This document shows positions 10,646-20,200 of a stretch of 64,000 nt of DNA, one piece after another. Position 1 is the stretch's first letter, and the number at the start of each line of letters is the position of its first letter. Under the pieces are notes generated by a model that saw nothing but the letters and a program-made list of their open reading frames with translations, was not told the origin of the DNA and ran no database searches. A program made the translations under genes and the position numbers. This DNA comes from Chthonobacter rhizosphaerae (GTDB taxonomy: Bacteria > Pseudomonadota > Alphaproteobacteria > Rhizobiales > Pleomorphomonadaceae), in NCBI RefSeq assembly GCF_013839525.1, contig NZ_JACDIS010000015.1, positions 20,437-84,436 on the forward strand, written 5' to 3'.

Positions 10646-12388
10646 ATGGCACGGTATGGGAGTGGCCCGATCCTGGGGCCGATGCTGGCGGGGCTTGCCG
10701 TGACGGTGGGCGGGCTCGCGGCGGTGGCCGTGGCGCTGGACGTGCCCGTGACGGCGGAACCCGCCTCCGGCGACGGCATGAAGCGGCCTCAGCCGACCCT
10801 GCAGGCGATGGTGGATCCGGGCGCGGTGTCGCGCCCCCTGGCGACCGACGCGGCCGACGGCGGCACCGGCGCGATCGAGGCCAAGCCGGTGAAGCTGCGG
10901 CCCGCCGGCCCGGTGGCGAGCGACCGGCCCGTGCGCCAGATCATGCCCTATGCCAGCAACCGCGACCTGGTGCTGGCCGAGACCGTGACGCCCGACCCGG
11001 CCCCGCCCGTGGCTGCCGCGCCAGCGCCGCCGCCGGGCGACGCACCGGCCGTCGCGGATGCGCGGGAGGCCGACGGCCGCGGGGCCGAGGCGCCGGCGGC
11101 CGAGGTGGCCGCGCTTCCGGCAGCCGCGCCCGAGGTGGCCGCCGTCGACGCCGGGCCGGTTCCGCGGCCCCGGCCGGTGACGGAGCAGCCGGCCGTCGCC
11201 GGGACGCAGCCGGACGCGACGCCCGGGACGGCCATCGCCGGGGCGGAGCCGGACGCGACGCCCGGGACGGCCATCGCGGAGCCGGTGGAGACCGCCGCCG
11301 CCGATCCGGCCGGTGAGCGCTCCATCGAGGAAATGATCGACCAGGCCCACGACGTGGTGGCGGCCGCCCCGAAGCCGGCGGTGGAGCCGGACGAGGTGGC
11401 GATCGCCGGAGCCGCCATGGCGGCCCTGCCGACCGGCCTTTCCAGCCCGGACGCCACCGACGGCGCGCTCCTGGCTTATGAGGCCCGGCCGGGCACCTTC
11501 CGGCAGGCCGCCGCCCCACCGGCGGCTGCCGAGCCGGCCGCGCCCGCCGAGCCGGCCGTCGCGCCCGCGGTCCCCGAGCCGCCGATGACCGTGGCGGCGA
11601 TCGATCCGGCGTCCGTGCCGGACGCAGCACCGGTCGAGCCGCCGCCGGCCGCGGCCGAAGCGCGGGTGACGGATGAACCGCCGGCCGCTGCCGAAGCGCC
11701 CGTAGGCGCGGACGCGCCGGCCGCGACCGAGGCGCCGGTGACCGCCGGAGCGCCCGAGGCCGGCGTGACGCCGGCCACCCCTCCCCCCGCCCCGACGGCG
11801 GACGCCGCGCCGGCCGAAACGCCGAAGCCGGCCGAGCCGGTGGAGGTGGCGGCGACGGCGCCCGCGCTGGCGGCGCCCGCGCTGGCGACGCCAGCCGCCA
11901 AGGCCGCCCCCTCGGCGCCGGTGGAGGATGGCCAGACGTATCAGCGGATGGTGGTGCGCGACGCCCGGACCCTGTTCGCGACCGGCGCGGGCGGCGCGTT
12001 CACCTATTCGCTCCAGTACGTGAAGGCGCCGGAGTTCAACCAGGTCTGCCGGTCCGGCGACACGGTCTGGCGCTGCGGAGCCTTCGCGCGCTCCGCCCTG
12101 TCGTCGCGGATCGGGGCCAATCCGGTGACCTGCGGCAAGGCGGGCGGCAGTTCGCTGACACCGGGCAAGATTCCGGCCGTCTGCGTGTCGGGCGGCGAGG
12201 ACATGGGCCTGTGGATGGTCGCGCAAGGGTTGGCGCTGCCGGCTGACGGCGCGCCGGAGCCCTACCGGGCTGCCGCCAAGGCGGCGGCCGACGCCGGGCG
12301 CGGCGTGTGGGCGAGCGCGGCCCCATCCGGCGCCGCGACCGTCAAGGGCATCTCGGCGGCGGCCGAATTCGAGGTGACGCGGAACTGA
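10646..12388 (+). CDS. Membrane-anchored Ala/Pro-rich protein with degenerate SNase-like domain
   Basis: The protein has about 580 residues. A single hydrophobic segment (ILGPMLAGLAVTVGGLAAVAVAL, about residues 8-30) is followed by about 400 residues of Ala/Pro/Glu-rich, probably unstructured sequence with a short tandem repeat (PDATPGTAIAGAE, PDATPGTAIAE). The last about 140 residues resemble a staphylococcal-nuclease-like (OB) domain: KAPEFNQVC, WRCGAFARSAL, NPVTCG, AQGLALP, AAADAGRGVW. The nuclease Asp next to APE is replaced by Lys and the usual active-site Arg residues are not seen, so binding rather than cleavage is likely. ATG 10646 was chosen because GGGGG lies 5 bases upstream; GTG 10589 and ATG 10634 are alternatives. 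A shorter paralogue is at 22765-23517. Confidence 0.75.
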   Translation: MARYGSGPILGPMLAGLAVTVGGLAAVAVALDVPVTAEPASGDGMKRPQPTLQAMVDPGAVSRPLATDAADGGTGAIEAKPVKLRPAGPVASDRPVRQIMPYASNRDLVLAETVTPDPAPPVAAAPAPPPGDAPAVADAREADGRGAEAPAAEVAALPAAAPEVAAVDAGPVPRPRPVTEQPAVAGTQPDATPGTAIAGAEPDATPGTAIAEPVETAAADPAGERSIEEMIDQAHDVVAAAPKPAVEPDEVAIAGAAMAALPTGLSSPDATDGALLAYEARPGTFRQAAAPPAAAEPAAPAEPAVAPAVPEPPMTVAAIDPASVPDAAPVEPPPAAAEARVTDEPPAAAEAPVGADAPAATEAPVTAGAPEAGVTPATPPPAPTADAAPAETPKPAEPVEVAATAPALAAPALATPAAKAAPSAPVEDGQTYQRMVVRDARTLFATGAGGAFTYSLQYVKAPEFNQVCRSGDTVWRCGAFARSALSSRIGANPVTCGKAGGSSLTPGKIPAVCVSGGEDMGLWMVAQGLALPADGAPEPYRAAAKAAADAGRGVWASAAPSGAATVKGISAAAEFEVTRN

Positions 12389-12413
12389 GGACGGCCGTCA
12401 GGGATCCCGACGG

Positions 12414-12445
12414 CGAAGGGCCGCCCCAGCCGGGGCGGCCCTTCG
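12414..12445 (+). terminator. Strong hairpin after the nuclease-like gene
   Basis: CGAAGGGCCGCCCC and GGGGCGGCCCTTCG form a perfect 14-bp stem with a 4-base loop (AGCC), 25 bases after the stop codon. There is no long T run, so it is a weak intrinsic terminator or an mRNA 3' end stabiliser. Confidence 0.7.
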
Positions 12446-12510
12446 TCGTGTCGGATGTCCGGAGACCGTCGCCGCCGCGCGGGGCAGCGCCAGACATCGG
12501 GAGGCCGATG

Positions 12511-12538
12511 AAAAAAGGGCCCGGCGCGTGCCGGGCCC
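12511..12538 (-). terminator. Intrinsic terminator of the porin gene
   Basis: Read on the minus strand, a 9-bp G+C stem (GGGCCCGGC / GCCGGGCCC, loop of 4) is followed by TTTTTT. It lies 25 bases after the porin stop. It is a textbook Rho-independent terminator. Confidence 0.85.
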
Positions 12539-12563
12539 CCTGTCGCGATGGCGTCAGCCGACC

Positions 12564-13550
12564 TTACCAGGTGCGGGACAGCTGGAGGATCGCCTGGATC
12601 TCCTCGTCGTCGCCGTCCTCGTCGCTGTCGCTGTAGGACACCTCGCCGGTGAGCACGAGGCCCGACACGACGGTGTAGTCGACGCCGATGTTGGCGCCGA
12701 GGTCGTCGTCGGAGTCGTCCTCGATGTCATAGCGCACGCCGGCGTAGATGGTGGCGGCGTCGGAGATCGAGAAGGCACCGGCGGCGCCGAGGATGAAGGC
12801 CTCCGTGGCGCCGGCGTCGACGTAGGCGGCGCTCAGGCGGGCATCGAAGCCTTCGGCGAGGGTGAGATCGCCGGTCAGCTTGGCGCCCCACTGGTCGTCG
12901 GCGGTCTCGGGAGCGTAGAAGACCGAGAGGTCGACGCCGCCCCAGGGCTGGCCGGCGATGCCGACGGCCGCCTGGATCTCCAGGTCGTCCTCGAAGTCGG
13001 TGGCGGTGACGCGGGTGTCCTCGTCCGTCTGGGTGACCAGCGACGCGCCGGCATAGAAGCCGCCGCCGAGGTCGTCGGCAAGGACGGTGATCTGCAGGGT
13101 GTCGTCGAAGCCGCCCTGGGCGAAGTCGTTGATGCCGTAGAGAATGTCGGCGTTGTAGAGGTCGCCGGCGAGGCCGACGGTCAGGTAGCCGAGCTGGATG
13201 AAGGCGTTCTCGACGTTCGTCTCACGGTCGTCGCCGGCGCCGAGACGGAAGAAGGAGCGCAGCTGGCCGTATTCGGTGGCCGTGCGGGCGTCGAAGTCGA
13301 CGCGGCCGTCGGCGCGGAACTGGACGGTCTCCGCGTCGAAGTTGGCGGTCACGCGGAAGCGGACGCGGCCGGAGATGTCCAGGCAGGTTTCGGTGCCCGG
13401 GATGTAGAAGAAGCCCGCCCCGAAGGTGTCGCACACCTTCACATAGTCGACGGCCGACGGAACAGCCTCACCCGGCAGGTCCGCGGCCTGAGCGCCCGTG
13501 ACGGCCATCAGGCCAGCGGCGGTGCCCAGAAGAAAAGCCCTAATCGTCAT
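12564..13550 (-). CDS. Alphaproteobacterial outer-membrane porin (Porin_2 family)
   Basis: The 328-residue precursor has a clear signal peptide (MTIRAFLLGTAAGLMAVTGAQA, cleavage before ADLP). The mature start VDYVKVCDTFGAGFFYIPGT and the next ETCLDISGRVRFRV are the standard N-terminus of Rhizobiales porins, with two Cys residues that form a loop disulfide in such proteins. The rest is a beta-barrel pattern with acidic loops (DIEDDSDDD, SDSDEDGDDEE near the end). It ends SRTW, with Trp as the terminal aromatic residue instead of the usual Phe. It would form a general diffusion channel. It has its own terminator, and a long A+T-richer leader carries possible response-regulator sites. Confidence 0.93.
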   Translation of the reverse strand: MTIRAFLLGTAAGLMAVTGAQAADLPGEAVPSAVDYVKVCDTFGAGFFYIPGTETCLDISGRVRFRVTANFDAETVQFRADGRVDFDARTATEYGQLRSFFRLGAGDDRETNVENAFIQLGYLTVGLAGDLYNADILYGINDFAQGGFDDTLQITVLADDLGGGFYAGASLVTQTDEDTRVTATDFEDDLEIQAAVGIAGQPWGGVDLSVFYAPETADDQWGAKLTGDLTLAEGFDARLSAAYVDAGATEAFILGAAGAFSISDAATIYAGVRYDIEDDSDDDLGANIGVDYTVVSGLVLTGEVSYSDSDEDGDDEEIQAILQLSRTW

Positions 13551-14000
13551 CGTCGAAGTCTCCAGTTTTCATGTGTGTGAGGGCAGTTCGTCCAAGCCGT
13601 CCCTGAGACCGACCCGTCCAAACCAAAGAATCGGACCCACCCACCCTATGTTCGCTTCGACACCTGATCTTCGTGATTGGATGCCGCGCGATTGACGACG
13701 ACATATTCTGTCCTGCTCGTCCGTACATCAACCAAAACGAATGTAAAGAAATGTAAGGCTCATTCCGTTGTTGCGATGTTACAACACAGCGTTCAGCCCG
13801 CCGCATTTGCTAAAAAAGTATTTACTCCCGCTATGATGACGCTGATGCCATGCATGCCGCATGTCACCTTTCGGTCGTGTCGATCAATGCTTTGATGGGC
13901 GGCGGGACTGCGGGATTTGTCTTTCGAAATACCAACGCAGGATTGCCCCACCCCCGGATCTCCAGGTCGGGTTTGGCCGGCGACGGGTGGTCGGGCGGGG
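13551..14000. promoter_or_regulatory. Porin upstream region with tandem TGTAA boxes
   Basis: These 450 bases contain no convincing gene. The part 13680-13920 is much richer in A+T than its surroundings and must carry the porin promoter. ATGTAAAGAAATGTAAGG (13741-13758) repeats ATGTAA with a spacing of exactly 10 bases, the layout used by OmpR/PhoB-type regulators; a third copy, TGTAAC on the other strand, lies at 13778-13783. I could not fix -35 and -10 boxes with confidence. Confidence 0.45.
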
Positions 14001-14414
14001 TCAGCCGGCGAGCGCGCCCGGCTGGACGTCGGCGGCGACGGGCGCGGCCGCGAGCGCCGGGGACGCGGGGGCGGCCGGTCGCAGAGCCGGCGCAAGCACG
14101 CCGAAGCTCTGCCCGATCTGGGCGTAGAGATCCTGCAGCTTCGGCCGGTTCAGCCTGTAGCGGATGGTGCGCCCCTCCCGGCGCGCCTTCACGAGCCCCT
14201 GCTTCTTCAGGACGGCCAGCTGCTGGGAGACGTTGGGCTGGCTGACCCCGGTGGCGTCGCAGAGCTCGGTGACGCTCCGGTCCCGCTCGGCCAGGAGTTC
14301 GATGATGAAGATGCGCTTGTCCGCCGTGAAGGCCTTGAGGGCCGTGCTGAGGGACCGGGAGCGCCGCTCCATCCGCCTCAGGTCCGACTTCAGATCCGGC
14401 GAAAGCTTGCTCAT
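14001..14414 (-). CDS. ArsR-type winged-helix transcriptional regulator
   Basis: The 137-residue protein has a winged-helix core: RIFIIELLAERDRSVTELCD, then the recognition helix GVSQPNVSQQLAVLKKQGLV and wing ARREGRTIRYRLNR. This is the ArsR family fold. The usual metal-binding CxC in helix 3 is absent (only one Cys, in ELCDATG), so it is unlikely to be a classical metal sensor. An Ala/Pro-rich tail of 30 residues follows the domain. The ATG at 14412-14414 was chosen because the conserved domain begins soon after. It is 46 bases behind the OmpR-type gene on the same strand and lies in front of the porin, so it may act in the same circuit. Confidence 0.82.
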   Translation of the reverse strand: MSKLSPDLKSDLRRMERRSRSLSTALKAFTADKRIFIIELLAERDRSVTELCDATGVSQPNVSQQLAVLKKQGLVKARREGRTIRYRLNRPKLQDLYAQIGQSFGVLAPALRPAAPASPALAAAPVAADVQPGALAG

Positions 14415-14460
14415 CGTGTCGGCCCATCCTGGCGGTTCGACGGACGGAGGCGGAAAGGCG

Positions 14461-15300
14461 TCAGAGATCGGCGGCGCCCGGGCGGACTTCGTGGGCGGCG
14501 AGGGCGGGCAGCGGTTCAGGATCGGCCGCCGCATCCGGGCCGCCGACCACCAGCCGGACGCCGCCGAGCCGGGACGAATCGATCCGCACGGGCAGGCCCG
14601 CGTCGCGCAGCTTGCGGCGGATGTTGGAGATGTGGACGTCGATCCGCCGGTCGTACTTGTCATAGGGCTTGCGGAAGACGAATTCGGAGATCTCGTCCTT
14701 GGCGACATTCTGGCCCGCCCGGTCGGACAGCAGCACCAGGATGCGCGTCTCCGCCTCGGTGAGCCGCACGTCGCCGTCCGGCGCGTTGCGGATCTGCCGG
14801 CTCGCCGGATCGAACACCGTGTTGGCGATGCGCATGGGCCGGTCGCCGCTGCGGGCGCGCTCCAGGAAATAGGCGCACTGCAAGCAAAGGTGGTGATAGT
14901 CGGCCGGCGGGACGAAGACCACGGCCGCGCCCTTCCGGTAGAGCGTCGCCACCGCATCCGGATCGTGGGACCGCAGCACCGCGATGGTCCGCCGCGCCGT
15001 GGCGCACCGGTTGAACGCCCGGTAGACCGGGCAGGACGCATCCGCCACCACGCCGCCGAGAACCACCAGGTCGGCCTCCAGCGCCCGGTCGCCGGCCACG
15101 ACCGCGGACGGGTCGGCAAGGACGGCCGAAACGCCGCGCGCGATCAGCAGTTCGGCGAGAATGCGGTAGTCGGCGTCGTCGGAGACGATCAGCACGTCCG
15201 GGATTTCGCTCGTTCTATGGTGGAGCACGAAAGCGGCCCTCAAGGTCTCTCGGGGGATGCCTTGAGGACCGACGCGAGCCGGGGTGGCAGCCCACGTCAT
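14461..15300 (-). CDS. OmpR-family regulator with degenerate receiver domain
   Basis: Residues about 170-255 form an OmpR-type winged helix (RLTEAETRILVLLSDRAGQN, then DVHISNIRRKLRDAG and a wing with GGVRLVVGG). Residues 35-145 look like a receiver fold (DVLIVSDDADYRILAELLIA), but where the phosphoacceptor Asp should follow the third strand the sequence is ADLVVLGGVVAD, with Gly instead of Asp. The late strand keeps hydrophobic character (AAVVFVPPA). A CLQC pair and two more Cys (CPVYRAFNRC) are unusual and could sense redox state or bind metal. The ATG at 15300 lies about 30 bases after a good promoter; GTG near 15228 is another possible start. Confidence 0.78.
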   Translation of the reverse strand: MTWAATPARVGPQGIPRETLRAAFVLHHRTSEIPDVLIVSDDADYRILAELLIARGVSAVLADPSAVVAGDRALEADLVVLGGVVADASCPVYRAFNRCATARRTIAVLRSHDPDAVATLYRKGAAVVFVPPADYHHLCLQCAYFLERARSGDRPMRIANTVFDPASRQIRNAPDGDVRLTEAETRILVLLSDRAGQNVAKDEISEFVFRKPYDKYDRRIDVHISNIRRKLRDAGLPVRIDSSRLGGVRLVVGGPDAAADPEPLPALAAHEVRPGAADL

Positions 15301-15335
15301 CCCCTGGAGGCCGGATCATCAAATCCGCACGCCCA

Positions 15336-15363
15336 TATATATTTGGGGCGGAATTTGTGTCAA
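15336..15363 (-). promoter_or_regulatory. Sigma-70-type promoter of the OmpR-type gene
   Basis: On the minus strand TTGACA (15363-15358), a 16-base spacer and TATATA (15341-15336) form a near-consensus promoter. Transcription would begin near 15329. Just upstream (15367-15377) lies TTACATCGTAA, an inverted repeat containing the same TGTAA word as the porin leader. The rest of the gap 15301-15642 holds no other feature I can name. Confidence 0.7.
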
Positions 15364-15642
15364 ACATTACGATGTAAAGACCTGTGAAGCGGCCCGGGCC
15401 AGCGGATCGGAAAACCGGGGAAACCCGCGGCGGCAGGGCCGGCCTGGGCGCTTCGTTCTCCGCAAACGGCCTGTGGATGACGGCTCGCGCTGCGGCCGAT
15501 CTGGCCGGCGGCGGCGCCGTCGCGGGCGCGAGCATCCAGGGACGCGGCGGGCGGAACGGCAGGGAACGGCTGATCGTTGTCAGCCGGAACGAGCGAGCGC
15601 CGGGACGGGGGCGTCGGCCCCCAGAAGCGAAGGAGACGACCG

Positions 15643-15885
15643 ATGGCGGATCTGCACTATCACGTGGTGGAGCACATGGGCGGCTGGGCCTACCGGCTCG
15701 GCGACAGCTTCTCGGAAACGTTCGACACCCGCGAGCAGGCGTTCGACGCCGCCAAGGCGGCCGCCCAGCTGATGCATGCGCCCGGGGACGACACCGCCAT
15801 CCTCTATCAGGACGCGAACGGCCGCTGGCACCGGGAATGGGCCCGCGGCACGGACCGGCCGGACGCCGACGTGGTGATGGACTGA
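15643..15885 (+). CDS. DUF2188 domain protein
   Basis: The 80-residue protein reads MADLHYHVVEHMGGWAYRLG and continues with SETFDTREQAFDAAKAAA and ILYQDANGRWHREWARG. This is the DUF2188 pattern: a short strand, a strongly conserved GGWA(Y/V) turn, a helix and a second pair of strands. No function is established. The start at 15643 has AAGGAG 9 bases upstream. It stands alone, without a clear operon partner. A small zinc-finger protein follows on the same strand 142 bases later. Confidence 0.75.
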   Translation: MADLHYHVVEHMGGWAYRLGDSFSETFDTREQAFDAAKAAAQLMHAPGDDTAILYQDANGRWHREWARGTDRPDADVVMD

Positions 15886-16027
15886 GCGGTCGCAAGCGAT
15901 CGTCCGCGCCGGCCGGACCGGCGCCACGCCCGCGACGGGAACGGGCCGGCCGCGTCGCGGTTCGACCAGAGCGCCCGCCGGCGAGCCACTTCGCCGACAC
16001 GCCAAGCCAGACCGGAGACGCGCCCAG

Positions 16028-16198
16028 ATGACCGACGACACCCCGAAACCCGCCCCCGGCGACCAGGCCAAACCCGGAACGCCCGGCACCGGCGAGAACG
16101 TGTGCCCGGACTGCCGCGGCACCGGCCGCCTCGACGACCGCCCCTGCCCGACCTGCGACGGCACGGGCGTGGTGGTGGACGGCGTCGGCGGCGGCTGA
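16028..16198 (+). CDS. 56-residue DnaJ-type zinc-finger protein
   Basis: The small protein has a disordered, Pro-rich N-terminus (residues 1-25) and then two CXXCXGXG-like units: CPDCRGTGRLDD and CPTCDGTGVVVD. Two such repeats bind one zinc ion in the cysteine-rich domain of DnaJ, and similar stand-alone proteins occur in alphaproteobacteria. There is no J-domain. A GGAG sequence lies about 11 bases before the ATG. It may be a zinc-binding adaptor; no target can be read from the context. Confidence 0.7.
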   Translation: MTDDTPKPAPGDQAKPGTPGTGENVCPDCRGTGRLDDRPCPTCDGTGVVVDGVGGG

Positions 16199-16349
16199 GG
16201 CGCATCCCCACAGAGGCTCGCGCCGCCGCCCCCGGCGGCGTGGCCGCGGGATGATCGTCGTCGCGGGACGGGCGGGGGCTCCGCCGTGTTCGGGCGGGTT
16301 TCTCCGACGGCCTCGGATCTGAGGCGCGGAGCGGACCCGGATGGCGCGA

Positions 16350-16496
16350 CGCCCGATAACGGTGGCCAACCTTGCGCACACCCTTCAGGCCACTCACGCT
16401 CGTGTTCTTGACCTGGGCATTCCCGGTGTTCTGCCGTTGGTCGCACTCACGCAAGTTGGCGAGCTGGTTGTTGACGCGGTTGTTGTCAATGTGGTC
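16350..16496 (-). pseudogene. Fragment of an HNH/AP2-type endonuclease
   Basis: The translation DHIDNNRVNNQLANLREC, followed by QNTGN, TSVSGLKGV and HRYRA, matches the end of an HNH nuclease domain and the start of the AP2-type DNA-binding domain common in phage homing proteins. The reading frame before the DHID motif and after HRYRA is unrelated, so both ends are missing. It belongs to the decayed element that ends at tRNA-Thr. Confidence 0.7.
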
Positions 16497-16555
16497 AGGC
16501 GGAGGGGCTGGTGCTCTCTCTCCGCCCGCCATCCTATGCGGTGCCGTAGCCTCGG

Positions 16556-16795
16556 TCAGTCAATCGACTTCCGAACCGCCAGCTCCAGGGCGGCTATGCG
16601 GTATTCCAGTTGGGTGATCGGATGGGCCACAAAAATCTGATCAACTGCGCTGGCGGTAGTATTGAAGGCAGTGAGGAGGAGCGCCCAAAAGGCGATCTGT
16701 TGATCGGTGGACACAGCCATTCGGTAGAGCGACATCATCACGATGGTGAGGACCACGGCCGTGAAGATAAGAGCGACGTAGAGTTGGTGTTGCAT
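16556..16795 (-). CDS. Small membrane protein in the element remnant
   Basis: The 79-residue protein has one clear transmembrane segment (YVALIFTAVVLTIVMMSLYR) and a second, weaker hydrophobic stretch (AFWALLLTAFNTTASAV), and a short charged C-terminus with IAALELAVRK. I recognise no family. Base composition is clearly lower in G+C than the surrounding genes, which fits acquisition with the integrated element. Its start overlaps the damaged end of the integrase fragment, so whether it is expressed is unclear. Confidence 0.5.
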   Translation of the reverse strand: MQHQLYVALIFTAVVLTIVMMSLYRMAVSTDQQIAFWALLLTAFNTTASAVDQIFVAHPITQLEYRIAALELAVRKSID

Positions 16796-17322
16796 CTGGC
16801 CTCATTGAGTGGACGAATCGGTTGCTTCCTCCCGAAGTCAGAACAGCACGCTCCGGCAGCAATTGCCAACGCGTCTTCACCCGCCGATGGCTTTCGCCAA
16901 CATTTTATCTGCCGGGTATGTGTATAGGATTCATAGAACAGATTTCCGCTTGACGGCTGTTGTACGCGGCGAATCTTTAGAAGGCGGGCTTCCAGCTTCA
17001 GCAGCACGTCCCGGAGAGTCGCGAGGTTGGCCGTGTCCTTGTCGGTCAGCTCCCGCTTCCGACCAATGGCCAAGGCTTCCGGTGCCAACGGCTTGGTGCG
17101 GACCGGGGCATCGGGCTTGCCAAGCTTGGCGCGGGCGTCGGCAAGGCGAGCCTGGAACCGGGTAAGGACTTCATAGGAGCGGCGCTCGGCGGCGGTCCGG
17201 TTCGATCCGAGGGATTCAATCAGATCCGTTTGGCCGATGATCGGGCGGAGAGCGGCCGGCACCACCAGCCGGGCGAAGAACAGGCCGTTGCGCTCGCGGA
17301 TGTTTCGGACCTTGCCAGCCAT
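16738..17322 (-). pseudogene. Truncated tyrosine integrase (N-terminal part only)
   Basis: The first about 100 residues (MAGKVRNIRERNGLFFARLV, PAALRPIIGQTDLIESLG, AERRSYEVLTRFQARLADAR) resemble the arm-binding N-terminal region of tyrosine integrases of phages and islands. The core-binding and catalytic domains (R-H-R-Y) are absent; after LLKLEARL the frame runs into unrelated sequence and stops at 16738. The start ATG lies 79 bases from the 3' end of tRNA-Thr, the classic integrase position. The element was therefore integrated at this tRNA and has since lost most of its length. Confidence 0.75.
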
Positions 17323-17400
17323 CAGAGAGTTTCCGTTTGGACCATGCTTTGGACCAAAACGGCGGAAACGCAATGGTTTGGCGGATTTCAGGAGAAAAGA

Positions 17401-17475
<75 letters not shown>

Positions 17476-17692
17476 GCCGGGCGACGGTGCGGGGCGGTTC
17501 GGCCGCCGGTCGTCGTTTGCGGGTGCACCTCTGCCATAGTTCGCCGGGGCGTGCAAGCCTTTCTCGTCCGGGGCTGGGGACGAGTGTGGCCGAGGTGCAA
17601 GACCGGCCCGGATTTCCGCGGCTTTCGCGGCTTTTCACCTTGTGCGCCGATCATCCAGGGCCCAAAGGTGGCCGGGAAGAGGTGACGGCACG

Positions 17693-17950
17693 ATGACAGA
17701 CGACCCTGTTCGCCCGTCCGGCAAGGCGGAGCGCGACCGGCGGCTCGCGGAGGCCCTGAGGGCCAACCTGAAGCGGCGAAAGGCCCAGGCGAAGAGCCGG
17801 CGGGCCGGCGACGCGGACGGCCGCAGCGGGCTCATGTCGGCTTCGGACGGCCAGGACGGGGACGAGGGCCGGGCCGGCGAAGGCATGGACGGGGACGCCT
17901 TGGTGCCGCCCGAATCGGCCGCTCCATCCAAGGGCACGGAGCGGTCCTGA
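17693..17950 (+). CDS. Small basic hypothetical protein upstream of murA
   Basis: The 85 residues begin [20 protein letters not shown] and continue with [16 protein letters not shown], a basic amphipathic helix; the rest is disordered and acidic. Similar 'AERxxRLAxALRxNLxRRKAQ' proteins occur widely in Hyphomicrobiales, often before murA, but without known function. The start at 17693 was chosen because the conserved part begins there. A GGAAGAGGTGA stretch precedes it. It lies in the same direction as murA, 185 bases away. Confidence 0.65.
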   Translation: MTDDPVRPSGKAERDRRLAEALRANLKRRKAQAKSRRAGDADGRSGLMSASDGQDGDEGRAGEGMDGDALVPPESAAPSKGTERS

Positions 17951-18110
17951 CGCGGTGGCGGCCGGGATCGGGACGGACGGGACAGGACGGACCGGACGGG
18001 CCGGACGAGACGAACCAGACGAGACGGGCCGGACAGGACGGACGGCACTGGACGGACGGCACTAGACGGGCGGCGCAAGTCGGCGGCACGAGACGGACCG
18101 CACCGGCGGC
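17951..18110. repeat. Short GACGG-type tandem repeats before murA
   Basis: The gap before murA consists of degenerate repeats of GACGG, GACAG and GACGA. One unit, GGACGGACGGCACT, is exactly repeated at 18036-18049 and 18050-18063. It is a simple-sequence expansion; no gene or regulatory site is evident. Confidence 0.75.
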
Positions 18111-18135
18111 TGCAGCCGGGATCACGGGGACACGC

Positions 18136-19425
<1,290 letters not shown>

Positions 19426-19576
19426 GCGGGGCTGGCGACCGGCGGGGCGCTCTCCGCTGGCGGATGCGCGGCGGGGCGCCGGACCCGCCTTTCCGCTCGG
19501 CCGGTTGCGCCACGCGGGCCCGCACCCTATCTGCGGGCCATCGTCTTGACGCCGTTCCTGCCGGAGTACCAGCGCC

Positions 19577-20014
19577 GTGTCCGACCTCCTGAAGCTTGCC
19601 GCCCTCGACGAGGAAGACCTCAAGGTCGTCTCCGCCCACGTGCAGGACGCGGTGCTGCGGATCGGCGACGTGGACTACCGGCCGAGGGAGAAGCGCATCC
19701 TCATCCAGCTGAACCGCTTCGCCTGGGAGAAGCTGGACGAGCGGGCGAAATCCTTCGAGCGGCGGCGCTGCTGCCTGCACTTCGCCCGGGTGGAGGGCGT
19801 GAAGGCCACCCGGATCCGCCAGGACGCCAAGGACGCGGTGCTGGAGCTGCTGACCATCCGGTTCGAGCCCACCGACACGCCCGCCGGCCACATCCACCTG
19901 GAGTTCGCCGGCGGCGGCTGCATCCGGCTGGACGTGGAATGCATCGAATCGAGCCTCACGGACCTCGGCGCCGCCTGGTCGACGGCGAACGTGCCGGCGC
20001 ACCAGCTGGACTGA
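19577..20014 (+). CDS. DUF2948 family protein
   Basis: The 145-residue protein matches DUF2948: LKLAALDEEDLKVVSAHVQD, then KRILIQLNRFAWE, RCCLHFARVEGV and FAGGGCIRLDVECIE. It is a small soluble protein of unknown function found almost only in alphaproteobacteria, directly after murA and before hisD. The start is GTG (19577-19579), close to the conserved first residues SDLLKLAALDEED. Its end is one of the two likely break points of the rearrangement that separated it from hisD. Confidence 0.88.
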   Translation: MSDLLKLAALDEEDLKVVSAHVQDAVLRIGDVDYRPREKRILIQLNRFAWEKLDERAKSFERRRCCLHFARVEGVKATRIRQDAKDAVLELLTIRFEPTDTPAGHIHLEFAGGGCIRLDVECIESSLTDLGAAWSTANVPAHQLD

Positions 20015-20200
20015 GGACGCCGCGGCCGAGACGGCCGGAGCGCCGCCTGGACGGCGGGAGTGCGTGGACGATCCGCCCTCATGTCAAGACGAGCGAGGCG
20101 GCGGCGGGCCGTGCCGCGCCGCGCCGGCAGAATGCGGGGGCATCGCCCCGCCGTGCCGGAGGGAACCGGTCCCTCGCCGCCGGTCCTGCCCCGGCAGGTC

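Noticed and set aside
13677..13895. Small plus-strand frame in the porin leader.
   Set aside because: No ribosome site or recognisable domain; the region is A+T-rich regulatory DNA.
14001..14414. Metal-sensing ArsR repressor.
   Set aside because: No CxC metal site is present and no metal transporter is linked.
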